NCBI GenBank assembly: GCA_040954595.2 | Contig: CM082588.2 | Span: 9,796,001 to 9,860,000, forward strand | From: Balanoglossus misakiensis | Lineage: Eukaryota; Hemichordata | Length of the DNA stretch: 64,000 nt | Direction of reading: 5' to 3' | Part shown: in pieces, positions 37,601-44,754 of the stretch | How the letters are laid out: the number at the start of each line of letters is the position of its first letter | Numbering within the stretch: position 1 is the stretch's first letter | Translations under genes and position numbers: made by a program | Notes under the pieces: model-generated | Told to the model about the DNA's origin: nothing | Database searches by the model: none | What the model saw: the letters and a program-made list of their open reading frames with translations, nothing else

Positions 37601-38612
37601 TGTTCGGGAACTCTCTGTTGAGTCGCGGCTTCTCGTGACACGCAGCTTTGAATGAATATACAAACATCACTGTTTCTTCCCTGTCATTAAAATTATCGAA
37701 CGTAATTGTCATTGCAAATATTTCACAGACGGTATTTTGTCGTTTCGTTAATTACTGACAAAAGATATCAGAGCTTTCTTTTCTGACAATAAAATATCTT
37801 GAAGATCCAAAGTGTCTCTTGCTGGCAAGCAAATTTTCCTCGCGCCGTGACAGTGGGTGTGGGAGGGGGTGTCCCCCTCCCACATTAGAAAATTTTGTAA
37901 AATAAAGGGCGCGAAACTGCAATTTTGTGGACTCAAAAGCAAAAGTTTGGTGGCAAAAGTATGTGACCCCCCCTTAAACGTTTAAAAAAAACAGATGACC
38001 CCCCCTTTTGGACTTCAAAATTCAAGTGACCCCCCCCCCTGGATTTTGCCGGCCCCCCCCGGCCGTAAAAACTGAACGGTCCCTAAGTATGGAAAATAAT
38101 TGGTAAATATAAGTGTGGTATTATTTCTGTGGGTGTTAAGCGCATTATTGTGTAAGTGTTGACTGCTGTTTAAAACTTTTTCACTGAAGTCTGGGTGACT
38201 TCGAATTTTGGGAAATATTGCAGGATCCAAAGCAGATTTGGAACCTGAGGAAATGTTCAACAAATGGAACCAATTGTTGAATAACAATGCTTAACAATTA
38301 CTTTGGTAAAAGAAAGTTGATAGTGAAACACAAATTGTGGTATTGTAGTTTGTATAATTTTGCGGAGTCATTGTATTTTTTGAATGCCACTTTCTGTAAA
38401 ATTTGATTAGTTCGGATGATTGTTTAGGGTGATTCAAGACGTGAGATTAAACAAGGCAGGCTTAGTTATATATTCATTTTAAGTTGGGGAAGTGTGGGTT
38501 TGTTAGACATTTTGAAGAATTCAAGAATACTAATGATATATAAGTACATACCTCTTGTTTTTCTACGTGATGAAGTCTTGTGGGACGAGTGTGCAGAACC
38601 TTTGCTTGCCAT
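22662..38612 (-). CDS. N-terminal exons 1-8 of the RPA-like gene
   Basis: Minus-strand exons with GT-AG borders, all phase 1-1: 38552-38612 (ATG; MASKGSAHSSHKTSSRRKTR), 28677-28736, 28004-28102, 27693-27779, 25080-25118, 23794-23892, 23483-23569 and 22662-22718. They join to the last exon at 21397. Exon lengths after the first are 60, 99, 87, 39, 99, 87 and 57 nt. With the 61-nt first exon and 1100-nt last exon the total is 1689 nt, 562 residues plus stop, with no in-frame stop noticed. Donors are GTATGT, GTAAGT or GTGAGT. The encoded segment is Pro/Ser/Thr-rich and probably disordered. Exons 2-4 and 5-7 are a duplicated block. The 9.8-kb first intron holds the MITE and retrotransposon at 30610-38083. 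An ATG at 38651 in the same frame is an alternative start. Confidence 0.68.
23472..23892 (-). repeat. Duplicated exon pair, copy A (99-nt and 87-nt exons)
   Basis: About 420 bp here match 27682-28102 with only a few differences over both exons and the intron between them, at an offset of about 4210 bp. The duplication carries exons 6 and 7 of the RPA-like gene. Confidence 0.85.
24537..24880. mobile_element. TTAA-flanked MITE with long inverted arms (piggyBac-like)
   Basis: TTAA occurs on both sides (24537-24540 and 24877-24880). The ends are ACGGACAAAGTCTCTCTC and the complement of AGGGACAAAGTCTCTCTC. The arms pair for more than 100 bp (TTTGATACAAGACAC / GTGTCTTGTATCAAA; AACTTCC / GGAAGTT). 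A second hairpin sits in the centre: GAGAGTAAAACTCGCC, AAAATGAATAA and their complement, 24669-24740. TTAA duplication is the hallmark of piggyBac; no transposase is present. Confidence 0.75.
25134..25322 (+). CDS. Candidate small secreted six-cysteine peptide
   Basis: A 62-residue ORF on the strand opposite the RPA-like gene, inside its intron. The first ~20 residues (MKEVLGIIIIVNLSGLAVYA) look like a signal peptide with a small residue before the cut. The rest has six cysteines (C-X2-C-X14-C-X3-C-X4-C-X2-C) and basic residues. There is no homologue I can name, and promoter and poly(A) signals are not evident. An AT-rich intron can produce such an ORF by chance. Confidence 0.25.
   Translation: MKEVLGIIIIVNLSGLAVYAKGETKLHEIVCELCRTYNRQGGFQLRWDCRRSCDLGNCEFCT
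26270..26580 (-). mobile_element. Inverted copy of the GGTCCCATTGG hairpin repeat
   Basis: The complement matches 9056-9340: TGGGTCCCATTGGTATGTAC, CCATGGGA, a dinucleotide-poor GGATCGATGGATAA stretch, TCAAAAACTTGACAACC and GCAAATTAGCTGG. The tandem minisatellite is absent. A shorter, diverged piece (TACTGAGTTTTCTCAAAATT, GCTAATTTGCATA) occurs at about 27375-27510. Confidence 0.65.
27682..28102 (-). repeat. Duplicated exon pair, copy B
   Basis: Partner of 23472-23892, carrying exons 3 and 4. Differences include ATATG versus ATGTG at the 87-nt exon donor and a short run of changes around GTTGTCATTGGC near the 99-nt exon start. The preceding 60-nt exon and the 39-nt exon 5 also resemble each other (TP..PPPLP), so the original block had three exons. 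Confidence 0.85.
28950..29560. mobile_element. CpG-rich MITE-like segment with a Myb/SANT-start fragment
   Basis: Unlike its surroundings it is GC- and CpG-rich, with repeated CACGTG (28970-29120) and CGCCGCACTAAAC. TTTCACACGTG near the left edge resembles the complement of the right edge, CACATGTGAATGC. A plus-strand ORF at 29230-29331 starts MAEAVSRGNNWSDAEM, like the start of Myb/SANT-like proteins of PIF/Harbinger elements, then stops. A minus-strand ORF from 29484 starts MADPVMCSLYMVLL. This fits a deletion derivative joining two gene starts. Confidence 0.35.
29561..30606. other. Intronic sequence, nothing recognised
   Basis: Lies in the first intron of the RPA-like gene. The only notable motif is a degenerate TTAGGG/GGTTAGG stretch at 30255-30315. 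No exon with paired splice sites found. Confidence 0.4.
31557..32178 (+). mobile_element. 5' LTR of Gmr1-like element (622 bp)
   Basis: Starts TGTCATGAATTC and ends GCCGTGACA. A 5-bp duplication GTGGG flanks the element (31552-31556, 37853-37857). A 50-bp tandem duplication opens both LTRs (31557-31606 and 31607-31656). Compared with the 3' LTR I see one substitution (CCTCACG/CCTCGCG) and two T-run length differences. Confidence 0.93.
32181..32198 (+). promoter_or_regulatory. Primer-binding site, tRNA-Pro type
   Basis: TGGGGGCTCGTCCGGGAG begins two bases after the LTR and is the well-known proline tRNA primer-binding sequence except at its last base. Confidence 0.85.
32660..34747 (+). CDS. 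gag-pol: Gmr1-like Gag-PR-IN (N-terminal part of polyprotein)
   Basis: The product is 695 residues. Residues 25-90 are an E/R/K-rich coiled coil. A capsid follows (LPAFVDGKDELDSYLLRFERF ... DALLKRYELTEDGYRAKF ... DRYLQAH) whose C-terminal half belongs to the Gag type from which the vertebrate SCAN domain is thought to derive. Two knuckles (CYRCKGYGHLSKDC, CHNCGRLGHKAQTC) and a protease with intact DTG (ALRDTGCSG) come next. The chain then enters the integrase: an HHCC finger (HDSITGGH ... CRSCDIC) appears before any reverse transcriptase. The frame stops at TGA 34745-34747, between PFK and VAVDLVGP in the integrase core. The codon there is consistent with a CGA-to-TGA change. The frame resumes directly downstream. 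Confidence 0.92.
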   Translation: MEKFIDIGSGLGLTGEALLNFVKEQQNIEREERQRERELKRAEIEREIEEKKMAADLAEREAHRKHDLVEREAQRKHELEMKRLEAGSVEGGRHFDAGSDLAKSPKLPAFVDGKDELDSYLLRFERFATSNKWDKPKWASLLSALLTGKALDVYSRLSDTAAQKYDDVKDALLKRYELTEDGYRAKFMNFKPEHGESCDQCLVRLMNYFHKWIELSGTVKDFDNVCELIVKQQFIETCPKDLAVHLREKNPKTLDKVADIADRYLQAHDRRLTSLVNNTDTKPVTKRERRPASSGGSGIETSGIQCYRCKGYGHLSKDCASKIDHKNVFGVKCHNCGRLGHKAQTCRFQTKSGEKPTPKRVGAAVTNLDAIHSVRGEMSAACLVGPEPATKADVESCIKNGELLLAGGKTIPLVHTACFQPLEAKMPTVKGKIGNTAVTALRDTGCSGVVVKREFVKDDQYTGKFCCMLMVDNTARTVPVAKIHIDTPYLTVEVEAQCLPDAIYDLVIGNVPGARAPGDPDTNWSGKCAVVTRAMAKKSDQCKPLKVPAGSKCLDVCKEKLIEMQRSDSALDKYWSLNTPEVKGEREVVFLVRGGVLYRQYTHPYLNHGTPVKQIMVPKALRNQVMSVAHDSITGGHMGIKKTTDRVLTNFYWPGIHGDITRFCRSCDICQRTISKGKVIKVPLQKMPLIDVPFK
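34748..37126 (+). pseudogene. pol: Gmr1-like IN core-RT-RNaseH, split from Gag by one stop
   Basis: Same frame as the upstream ORF, starting right after its TGA. The first integrase Asp is in VAVDLVGP, the second in LHDMGTQF (the usual Q is M) and the Glu in GLVEKFNG. A C-terminal integrase region (WKGPYKIDSV) and a ~100-residue linker lead to the reverse transcriptase (VIRESRSPYASPVVIVRK, DLSKGYWQVP, FYIDDILVH), then RNase H (LRTDASDVGIAAVL, TIEKECLAIVWA, QTDHQPLVYV), ending at 37126. The IN-before-RT order is Ty1/copia-like in a Ty3/gypsy protein, the defining trait of Gmr1-type elements. A short purine run AAAAAGGGA precedes the 3' LTR. Only the one nonsense codon separates it from an intact polyprotein. 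Confidence 0.92.
37231..37852 (+). mobile_element. 3' LTR of Gmr1-like element (622 bp)
   Basis: Same length and sequence as the 5' LTR apart from one substitution and two homopolymer shifts. Followed by the GTGGG duplication and the interrupted MITE. Confidence 0.93.
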
Positions 38613-38652
38613 TGTTTTTGCAAATCGTGATTTCAAAACAGAGATTTTCAAT

Positions 38653-39788
38653 GTTAGAATGTGAAAGTTGCAGGAAATGCGTTCTTGTATAACAAAATTG
38701 CTGCGTCATTACCACGATCATGTGATTTTCTTACTCCTTGGGTTGGTCAAGTTTATTGTCATATATTTGGAGTGCTGGTGGTTTACACAGGGGGTGAGCT
38801 GGGCAGCGCCGACATGAACAGACATAGTATATGATTAAGTGTATGAAGATAGAGGGTCTGCTATATTGTGGCTGCCTGCTCAGTAATGGGGGCGTAAGTG
38901 GAAACAGCGCATAGTAACATTTGAGCTCAACATCAAAGCAACATTTTAGGCGATGTTCTGTAATGTGTTGATATTATACATATTAGCTGTGATACACACA
39001 GTGGCTATTGAAATTTGTGCGGGAAGAGGCTGTTTGCACTTGACGGATCCGAAAACGAATGTGATTACGGAAATACGTCTGCAGTAGGGGTCAGCTGATT
39101 ACTGGTGAGTGGAATCTGTTAACATTTCGAAGTTTTGAAAGTGGTAGTAATCGCCTTATCGGTGATTTTAACGAGTGGAAACCTGGGTGGTGGCGATTGT
39201 GTTGTTGTAGTTTATCTAGCGGTAGTGTGATTTTGATGATATGAGAGCCAATGTCAGTTTAATTTGAGTTATATTTCCACACGTACAGAGGCAAGTCCGA
39301 TACAATATGGCGGCGACCAAGTGTTTTGCAGAGTTGCTTACGCAATAGACTTACGCAATAATTTATGCTGACATGTCTGAGTTGTAAAAGTGGTATACTA
39401 TTAATGTTAATCACTTTATCGGTGATTTGGATGAGTGGATAGGTGGATGGTGACGGTTGTGTAGTTGTAGTTGATCCGGCGGTAGTGAGATTTTGATGAT
39501 ATAAGACGCGATGTCAGTTTTATTTTCACACGTGAACTAGGTATGTCCAATTCAATGTGGCGGCGACCAAGAAGACCATGTATTTCGCAGAATAGCTTAC
39601 GCAATAATTAAATTAATAATTCCGTGTGGAAAAGGAAACTGATCTGTTGGTTTATTTTGAGTGATGTATGTGTATTTTTATACTGACATGTTTGTGACTT
39701 ACTACATTTGCTTCCACATTTTCCTGTTGTGGTTTATCTGAGGAAAACAATGAATAACTTGTAATATTTTTGTCTATTCTGTTAACAG
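38653..39788. promoter_or_regulatory. Candidate divergent control region with duplicated YY1-like sites
   Basis: Lies between the first exon of the RPA-like gene (minus) and the first 5' exon of the OTU-Helitron gene (plus). Two imperfect copies of a ~250-bp block (about 39140-39320 and 39410-39570) share TATCGGTGAT, GCGGTAGTG, ATTTTGATGATAT and AATRTGGCGGCGACCAAG. The last fits a YY1-type site (AANATGGCGGC), common in promoters near transcription starts. Both copies end near GCTTACGCAATA. No TATA box was noticed. The regulatory role is inference. Confidence 0.4.
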
Positions 39789-40414
39789 ATTAAGCTGAAG
39801 AGATATATCTCAGTCTCAAGGTGAGTGTTTGATATTGTTTTTGACCATGACCTGAAGGGATAAAGGATGTGGTTTTGAGCTGTTTTCAGGAATATTGTGT
39901 GATATTAAAAGTTGTTTGACACTTTAAAAATGTTGGAAATACTGGTGAAATGATGTGCCATGATTGGTGTTTATTTCAATGTGTCTTTTTCTGTAAATGA
40001 GGGGGGCATTCCTGTGTTCATCCTTTTTTTTTCTTTTGGTACATATTAGTCAGTGTGACAAAGATTTGGATTTGAATGTGTAGACATGGTTGATTAAAGT
40101 AATGCAAGTGTGATTTTGTTTGTTGTGAAATGATATTAATCTGTTGATGGTTGGCTATGAAAGTGATATGCATCATTGTTTTTTCCCTGAGAGTTCTGTT
40201 GATTTATAATTGTATTTGTAGTTATGTAAATATTGTTAACATACAGGGAAATCCAAAGGGCAGTTTCAATTAAATTTTAACAGCTTTTTTGTGCAAGTTT
40301 CCCACAGTGTACACTTTGTGAGTATTTTCTGTATGTTTTGTTGAATCATACAAATTTTCTTAATTACGTTATCTGGTTTATTTTGCAGTTTTTGGTCACA
40401 CAACATAGTTGATG
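39789..40414 (+). other. Two candidate 5' untranslated exons of the OTU-Helitron gene
   Basis: Exon 39789-39820 lies between CTGTTAACAG and GTGAGT. Exon 40389-40414 lies between TTATTTTGCAG and GTAAGT. The coding exon starts after TATTTTTCAG exactly at the ATG at 40878. The three sites form a consistent spliced leader. Confidence 0.5.
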
Positions 40415-40877
40415 GTAAGTGTTATAGATATAGCAGAAGATTTCAAGTGCATTGTAGTTTGTAGAGGTGTACTCAACATAGCTGGTCGAGAGCTTGTGTA
40501 CTGTATGTATGGTGTACCAGGATTATTGGTTCTATCCTGGGACATGGTTGGAATTAAAAATGTTGCGAGACAGTTGTAATGATAATGCCCAAGTTATGGT
40601 GTAGTTTGATTTCCATGAACAGAATAGAAGTTTGGTGAGCAAAGCTGCTGTACAACATGTATATTTCGTCTGTGTGGCAGGATTATTGATTGTAGCATGG
40701 GAGATGGTTTTATTATTTGACAGGGTTGTATTAATGCGATTGAATGCTGAAACAAACACAAGGACAAGTAATACAATCACTGAAATGAGGAAATGATTGA
40801 AAGGTGTGGAGTATTTCATCAACAATGAGATGGTAACTTCTGTTTGGTGATGGTAATCATGTTGAAATATTTTTCAG

Positions 40878-43197
40878 ATGCCTCGTAAGAAGAACTGGAG
40901 GAAGAGTGATGCGCAGAAGAAGCGGTTGGGTTTGGTTCGTGTCCCACCAACCAGTGATATTGTCACTCAGGGCCAATGTGTCCTGTCTGATCAAAACAAT
41001 GCTAATGAAATGGAAAATGAATGTGGAAATTATGTCCTTCGGGATGCTAATAACTTGCAAAATGAATCTGATGGTGTCCTTCGGGATCATGATAACTTGC
41101 GAAATAAATCGGATGGTGTCCTTCGGGATCTTGATAACTTGCAAAATGAATCTAATGGTGTCCTTCGGGATCTTGATAACTTGCAATATGAATGTGAAGG
41201 TGTCCTTCGGGATCTTGATAACTTACAATATGAATGTGAAGGTGTCCTTCGGGATCATGGCGAAGAAGGTGTAGATTTGGAGGGCGCAAGTAAAACTATG
41301 GCAGATGATGTTGCACATGATGAAGGTGATCAAAGAGGATTTACTGTTGATCATGAAGTTGAGGAGACTTATGTGATGGGCGAGGTTGATAATATGAAAA
41401 TAGCAAGAGTTACAGAGAGTGTTGGAAATGATTCACAAGATTTAGATAATGTTGGTACCGAAACCAGTGAATATTTATTTTGTCCAATTACGTCTGTGAT
41501 ACAGCATGAGTTATGTGTCAAACTTCAGTTACATAATGAAACTACTATTGAGTGTGTAAATGGGATTGAGGGTGCGGAAGCTGGTGAACCTTGTAAAATA
41601 AAGTCAATTGTTGGTGATGGTAACTGTTTGTTTCGGGCGTTGTTATATGCTGTAAGTGGAAGTGAGAGAAATCACAGAGTGATGCGAAAAGCCATTGTTA
41701 ATCACTTGAAAGTCAATGAGAATGCATATTTAGATTTCATAAAGTCAATGGGATATACATCAGTTGCAGACTACATTGAAAAGTCTAGAATGGATTGCCT
41801 TAACATTTGGGGTTCCGAAGTTGAAATCTTCGCAGGAGCAAACTTGTTGAATACTGACATATATGTCCATACCATTGGCAGATGGTGGAAACACCCTTGC
41901 ACTGAATTTAATGAGAGGAATTGCAGTCGAGGTGATGGTATCTATATTTATCATCTGAATCAAAATCATTTTGATGTTGTTGAGTGTGTCAAAACACCTA
42001 ACTTGAAAACATGTCACTGCACACATACTGATTGTGATGTACAAGTGTCTAGTGTAAATGTGACTGACAACTGCAAATCTGTTACAAGTAGTGAGATATC
42101 TTCTTCACAAAGGAAGTGTCCAAATAAGACAGGAATTGTGAATGACAATTTGAATGCACTGGGGATTGAAAGTAGAGTTAAGAGGAAAAGGCCGATGAGT
42201 ACACGGCTGAGAAAGAAACTGAGAAAAGTGAAATATCAACAGAAAGAAAGTATGGAAACTGCATCTGGTGCAAATGTTAAAACAAAGAGCAGTAGGGCTG
42301 ATAGACAGCGTGCGTTGTATCATAGTAATTGTGAAATCAGAGAGCAACTGAAATTGAAAAGTAAAAGAAAGTACCATGATGATATAACATACAAAGAGGT
42401 TAAGAAACAGAAATTGTCAGACAAGTACCAGGAGGACATTTTGTTTCGTGAAGCCACAAAGGTGAAATTGTCAGAGAAGTACCGGCATGACACATTGTTT
42501 CGTGAAGCCACGAAGTTGAAGTTGGCTGAGAAGTACCGTCATGACACATTGTTTCGTGAAGCCACGAAGGTGAAATTGTCAGAGAAGTACAGACATGACT
42601 CATTGTATCGTGAAGCAAAGAAGGGGAAATTTACAGAGAAATATAAGCATGACAATTTGTTTCGTGAAACAAAGAAGGTGAAATTGTCACAGAAGTACAG
42701 GCATGACGCATTGTTTCGTGAAACAAAGAAGGTGAAATTGTCACAGAAGTACTGGCATGATGCATTGTTTCGTGAAACAAAGAAGGTGAAATTGTCACAG
42801 AAGTACCTACATGACACATTGTATCGTGAAGGAAAGAAAGGGAAATTTACAGAGAAATATGAGCATGATGATTTGTTTCGAAAATCTGAGAAAACAAGAT
42901 TTTCACACAAATATCACCACGATGAGGGATTTCGTGACATGAAAAAATGGGAATTTTGTGAACAATATAGAAAAATCCCCCTAGTCAGACAAAATCAGCA
43001 GAGACAATGTTCACAAAGGTACAAACAAAACCCTGACTATAGAGAGAGTGTATTGGAGAGAACGAGAAGAGAAAGAGAACAGAAGACAATGCAAAAGGGG
43101 AATTTAGATTATGTTGTTGCTACTTTTCGAAATCAGGTATCAAATGGTCCTGACTGTGTGTGTTCTGTTTGCCGCAGGCGACTTTTCAGAAAGCAAG
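40878..43197 (+). pseudogene. OTU-Helitron protein, N-terminal part, split by an LTR element
   Basis: Starts MPRKKNWRKSDAQKKR directly after a splice acceptor. Residues 50-130 hold about six 14-residue repeats (VLRDLDNLQNES type). An OTU cysteine-protease domain spans about residues 235-375, with D-G-N-C (IVGDGNCLFRALL) and the His in NQNHFDVVE. A basic region and about eleven ~20-residue repeats (KVKLSEKYRHDTLFREATK type, about 42370-43000) follow. A zinc motif (CVCSVCRRRLFRKQ) begins at the end and is cut by the LTR at 43198, with duplication CAAG at 43194-43197. The frame matches that at 51102: 2320 + 3080 nt is a whole number of codons. The KY..D repeats and OTU domain are typical of animal Helentron-like Helitrons. 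Confidence 0.85.
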
Positions 43198-43839
43198 TGT
43201 AACGGCCTTGTTGATCCATTGAATTTGTATACATGTATATCTGTATGTATGTTATACCTGTATCTTATAGTAATTAGTTATTCAATTATTCATATGACGT
43301 AATAGTACTTACCTTCAATTGGTTGATCTTAATTATATGCAAACCACCTGGAAGTTTCATTTGACCAATGAACACAAGCTAATCTGGCACTATGATGTAA
43401 TTGCTGATATAAAAGGACATGGTGCATAAAATTGGTCAGTTCACCTCTGTAGCCAGACCGGCCACACACGTTGGAACTGACATGTATTTGTTCCATTTCA
43501 GGTTAGTTTCCTTGTACCTTACCTGTTGCTTGAAGCTTTGTATTTTGGTGCATTCTACCGACTCATTTCAGCACAAGTAATTGGTGTCGTTAACTTGCGT
43601 CAATTTTCCAATTGTATGTCTATATTTTTCACTTGCATGAATTTTGGTGTATTCTGTTGGAGGTGAACTCCCATACATGTGTGTAATTTAGCAGTTCACC
43701 TCTGTAGCCAGACCGGCCACACACGTTGGAACTGACATGTATTTGTTCCATTTCAGTTATTAAATGTAAGGCCTATGTCTTTGTTACCCGTAACCTGTTT
43801 GGTGTGAATATGTTGGAATGAACGGCGACAACCGTGACA
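43198..43839 (+). mobile_element. 5' LTR of PNMA-like Ty3/gypsy element (642 bp)
   Basis: Runs TGTAACGGCC to ACCGTGACA. TATAAAA at 43408-43414 is a likely core promoter. A ~64-bp block (CAGTTCACCTCTGTAGCCAG to CCATTTCAG) occurs twice inside the LTR, at 43438 and 43692. No difference from the 3' LTR was found by reading, and the 4-bp duplication CAAG flanks the element. This implies a very recent insertion. Confidence 0.95.
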
Positions 43840-43841
43840 AA

Positions 43842-43860
43842 TGGCGTAGTCGGCAGGATT
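43842..43860 (+). promoter_or_regulatory. Primer-binding site, tRNA-Ser type
   Basis: TGGCGTAGTCGGCAGGATT, two bases after the LTR, is complementary to the 3' end of a eukaryotic tRNA-Ser (AATCCTGCCGACTACG plus CCA). Serine primers are known for Mag-lineage gypsy elements. Confidence 0.85.
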
Positions 43861-44754
43861 TGGCAATTCCTACGCAAGTTCTTTTTTCGGGACGGAGAGG
43901 ATGATACTGACAAGTGCCATGTTTTAACTGGTCAGAAGTGTCTGGACAACGGACAACGCCCAACCAGGTGTGTCTTTCGCTGAGCTGGACGTCCTTGGGG
44001 AGCCACCCGGACTGCAGACAGACGGGAGCCAGGTCCAAGCGTCAACGGCGAGGAAAATTCTCTGCAGAGTGCCAAGTGGTGAAGTCGCTGAACTGTTACC
44101 GGCCGGAACTGTTTAGTGTGAAGTGTTCATCGCGGTATACAAGGTATTGTGTGTCCAGAACTTGACAGTGTTATTCCGTGCGAACTATAGACAGTGCGCA
44201 TAAATTCCGTCCGTGGCGCATAGTTTCCATCTGTGATAACTTCGGACTTGAACTTGTGGACTGGGTATTTTATTGCAAACGAACTTAGAACCTGGTGTAA
44301 CGTAATGTTTGTAAATTTTTCTTAGAAATTTCAATATTGTCTATATAATGCAATGTGGTCAAAGTAGTTTTGATTTCAGTTCATTATTTTCCAAACGACG
44401 TGGAAAAAAAAAATTGTCAGCACTTGTTGAAAAAAAAAAAATATTAAGTTATAAGTTAAATATTGTATATTGACTTGAGTTAGTTTATTATTGTATTAGT
44501 TATTTAGTTGTTTCATTATTATTGAGACTGTCCATGAATGGTCGTATTCATCCAAATCATACATTAGTCTCTATAGAACCTTTGGCAGTGTCTGTAAGCT
44601 ATTCTATGCTTATTTCATTCCCTGTTAACGTATGTGCTATGCCAGTAGATACTGATATTATTGTTAAGATTTTCCAGTGAAATAGCTTGCATTGCATCGT
44701 ATTTAACGACACGTCAGAGTCCTCCCAAATTGCCTCTCATTTTATGGAAAAAAA

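Larger units (their letters stand above)
30610..38083. mobile_element. Harbinger-like MITE split by a Gmr1-type retrotransposon
   Basis: A perfect 22-bp terminal inverted repeat beginning GGGACCGTTCAGTTTTTACG lies at 30610-30631 and 38062-38083, and G/C-rich imperfect pairing extends inward. TAA flanks both ends (30607-30609, 38084-38086). A 3-bp TWA duplication with GGG ends fits PIF/Harbinger. Without the inserted retrotransposon the unit is about 1.2 kb. Inside are repeats with the hairpin GTGGGAGGGGG-TGT-CCCCCTCCCAC at 30959, 31188 and 37859, and duplicated stretches at 31028/31258 and 31131/31500. It lies in intron 1 of the RPA-like gene and has no coding capacity. Confidence 0.8.

Noticed and set aside
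42320-42910. Minus-strand ORFs rich in CNNFTFF-like repeats
   Set aside because: Antisense shadows of the 60-bp coding repeats in the Helitron ORF.
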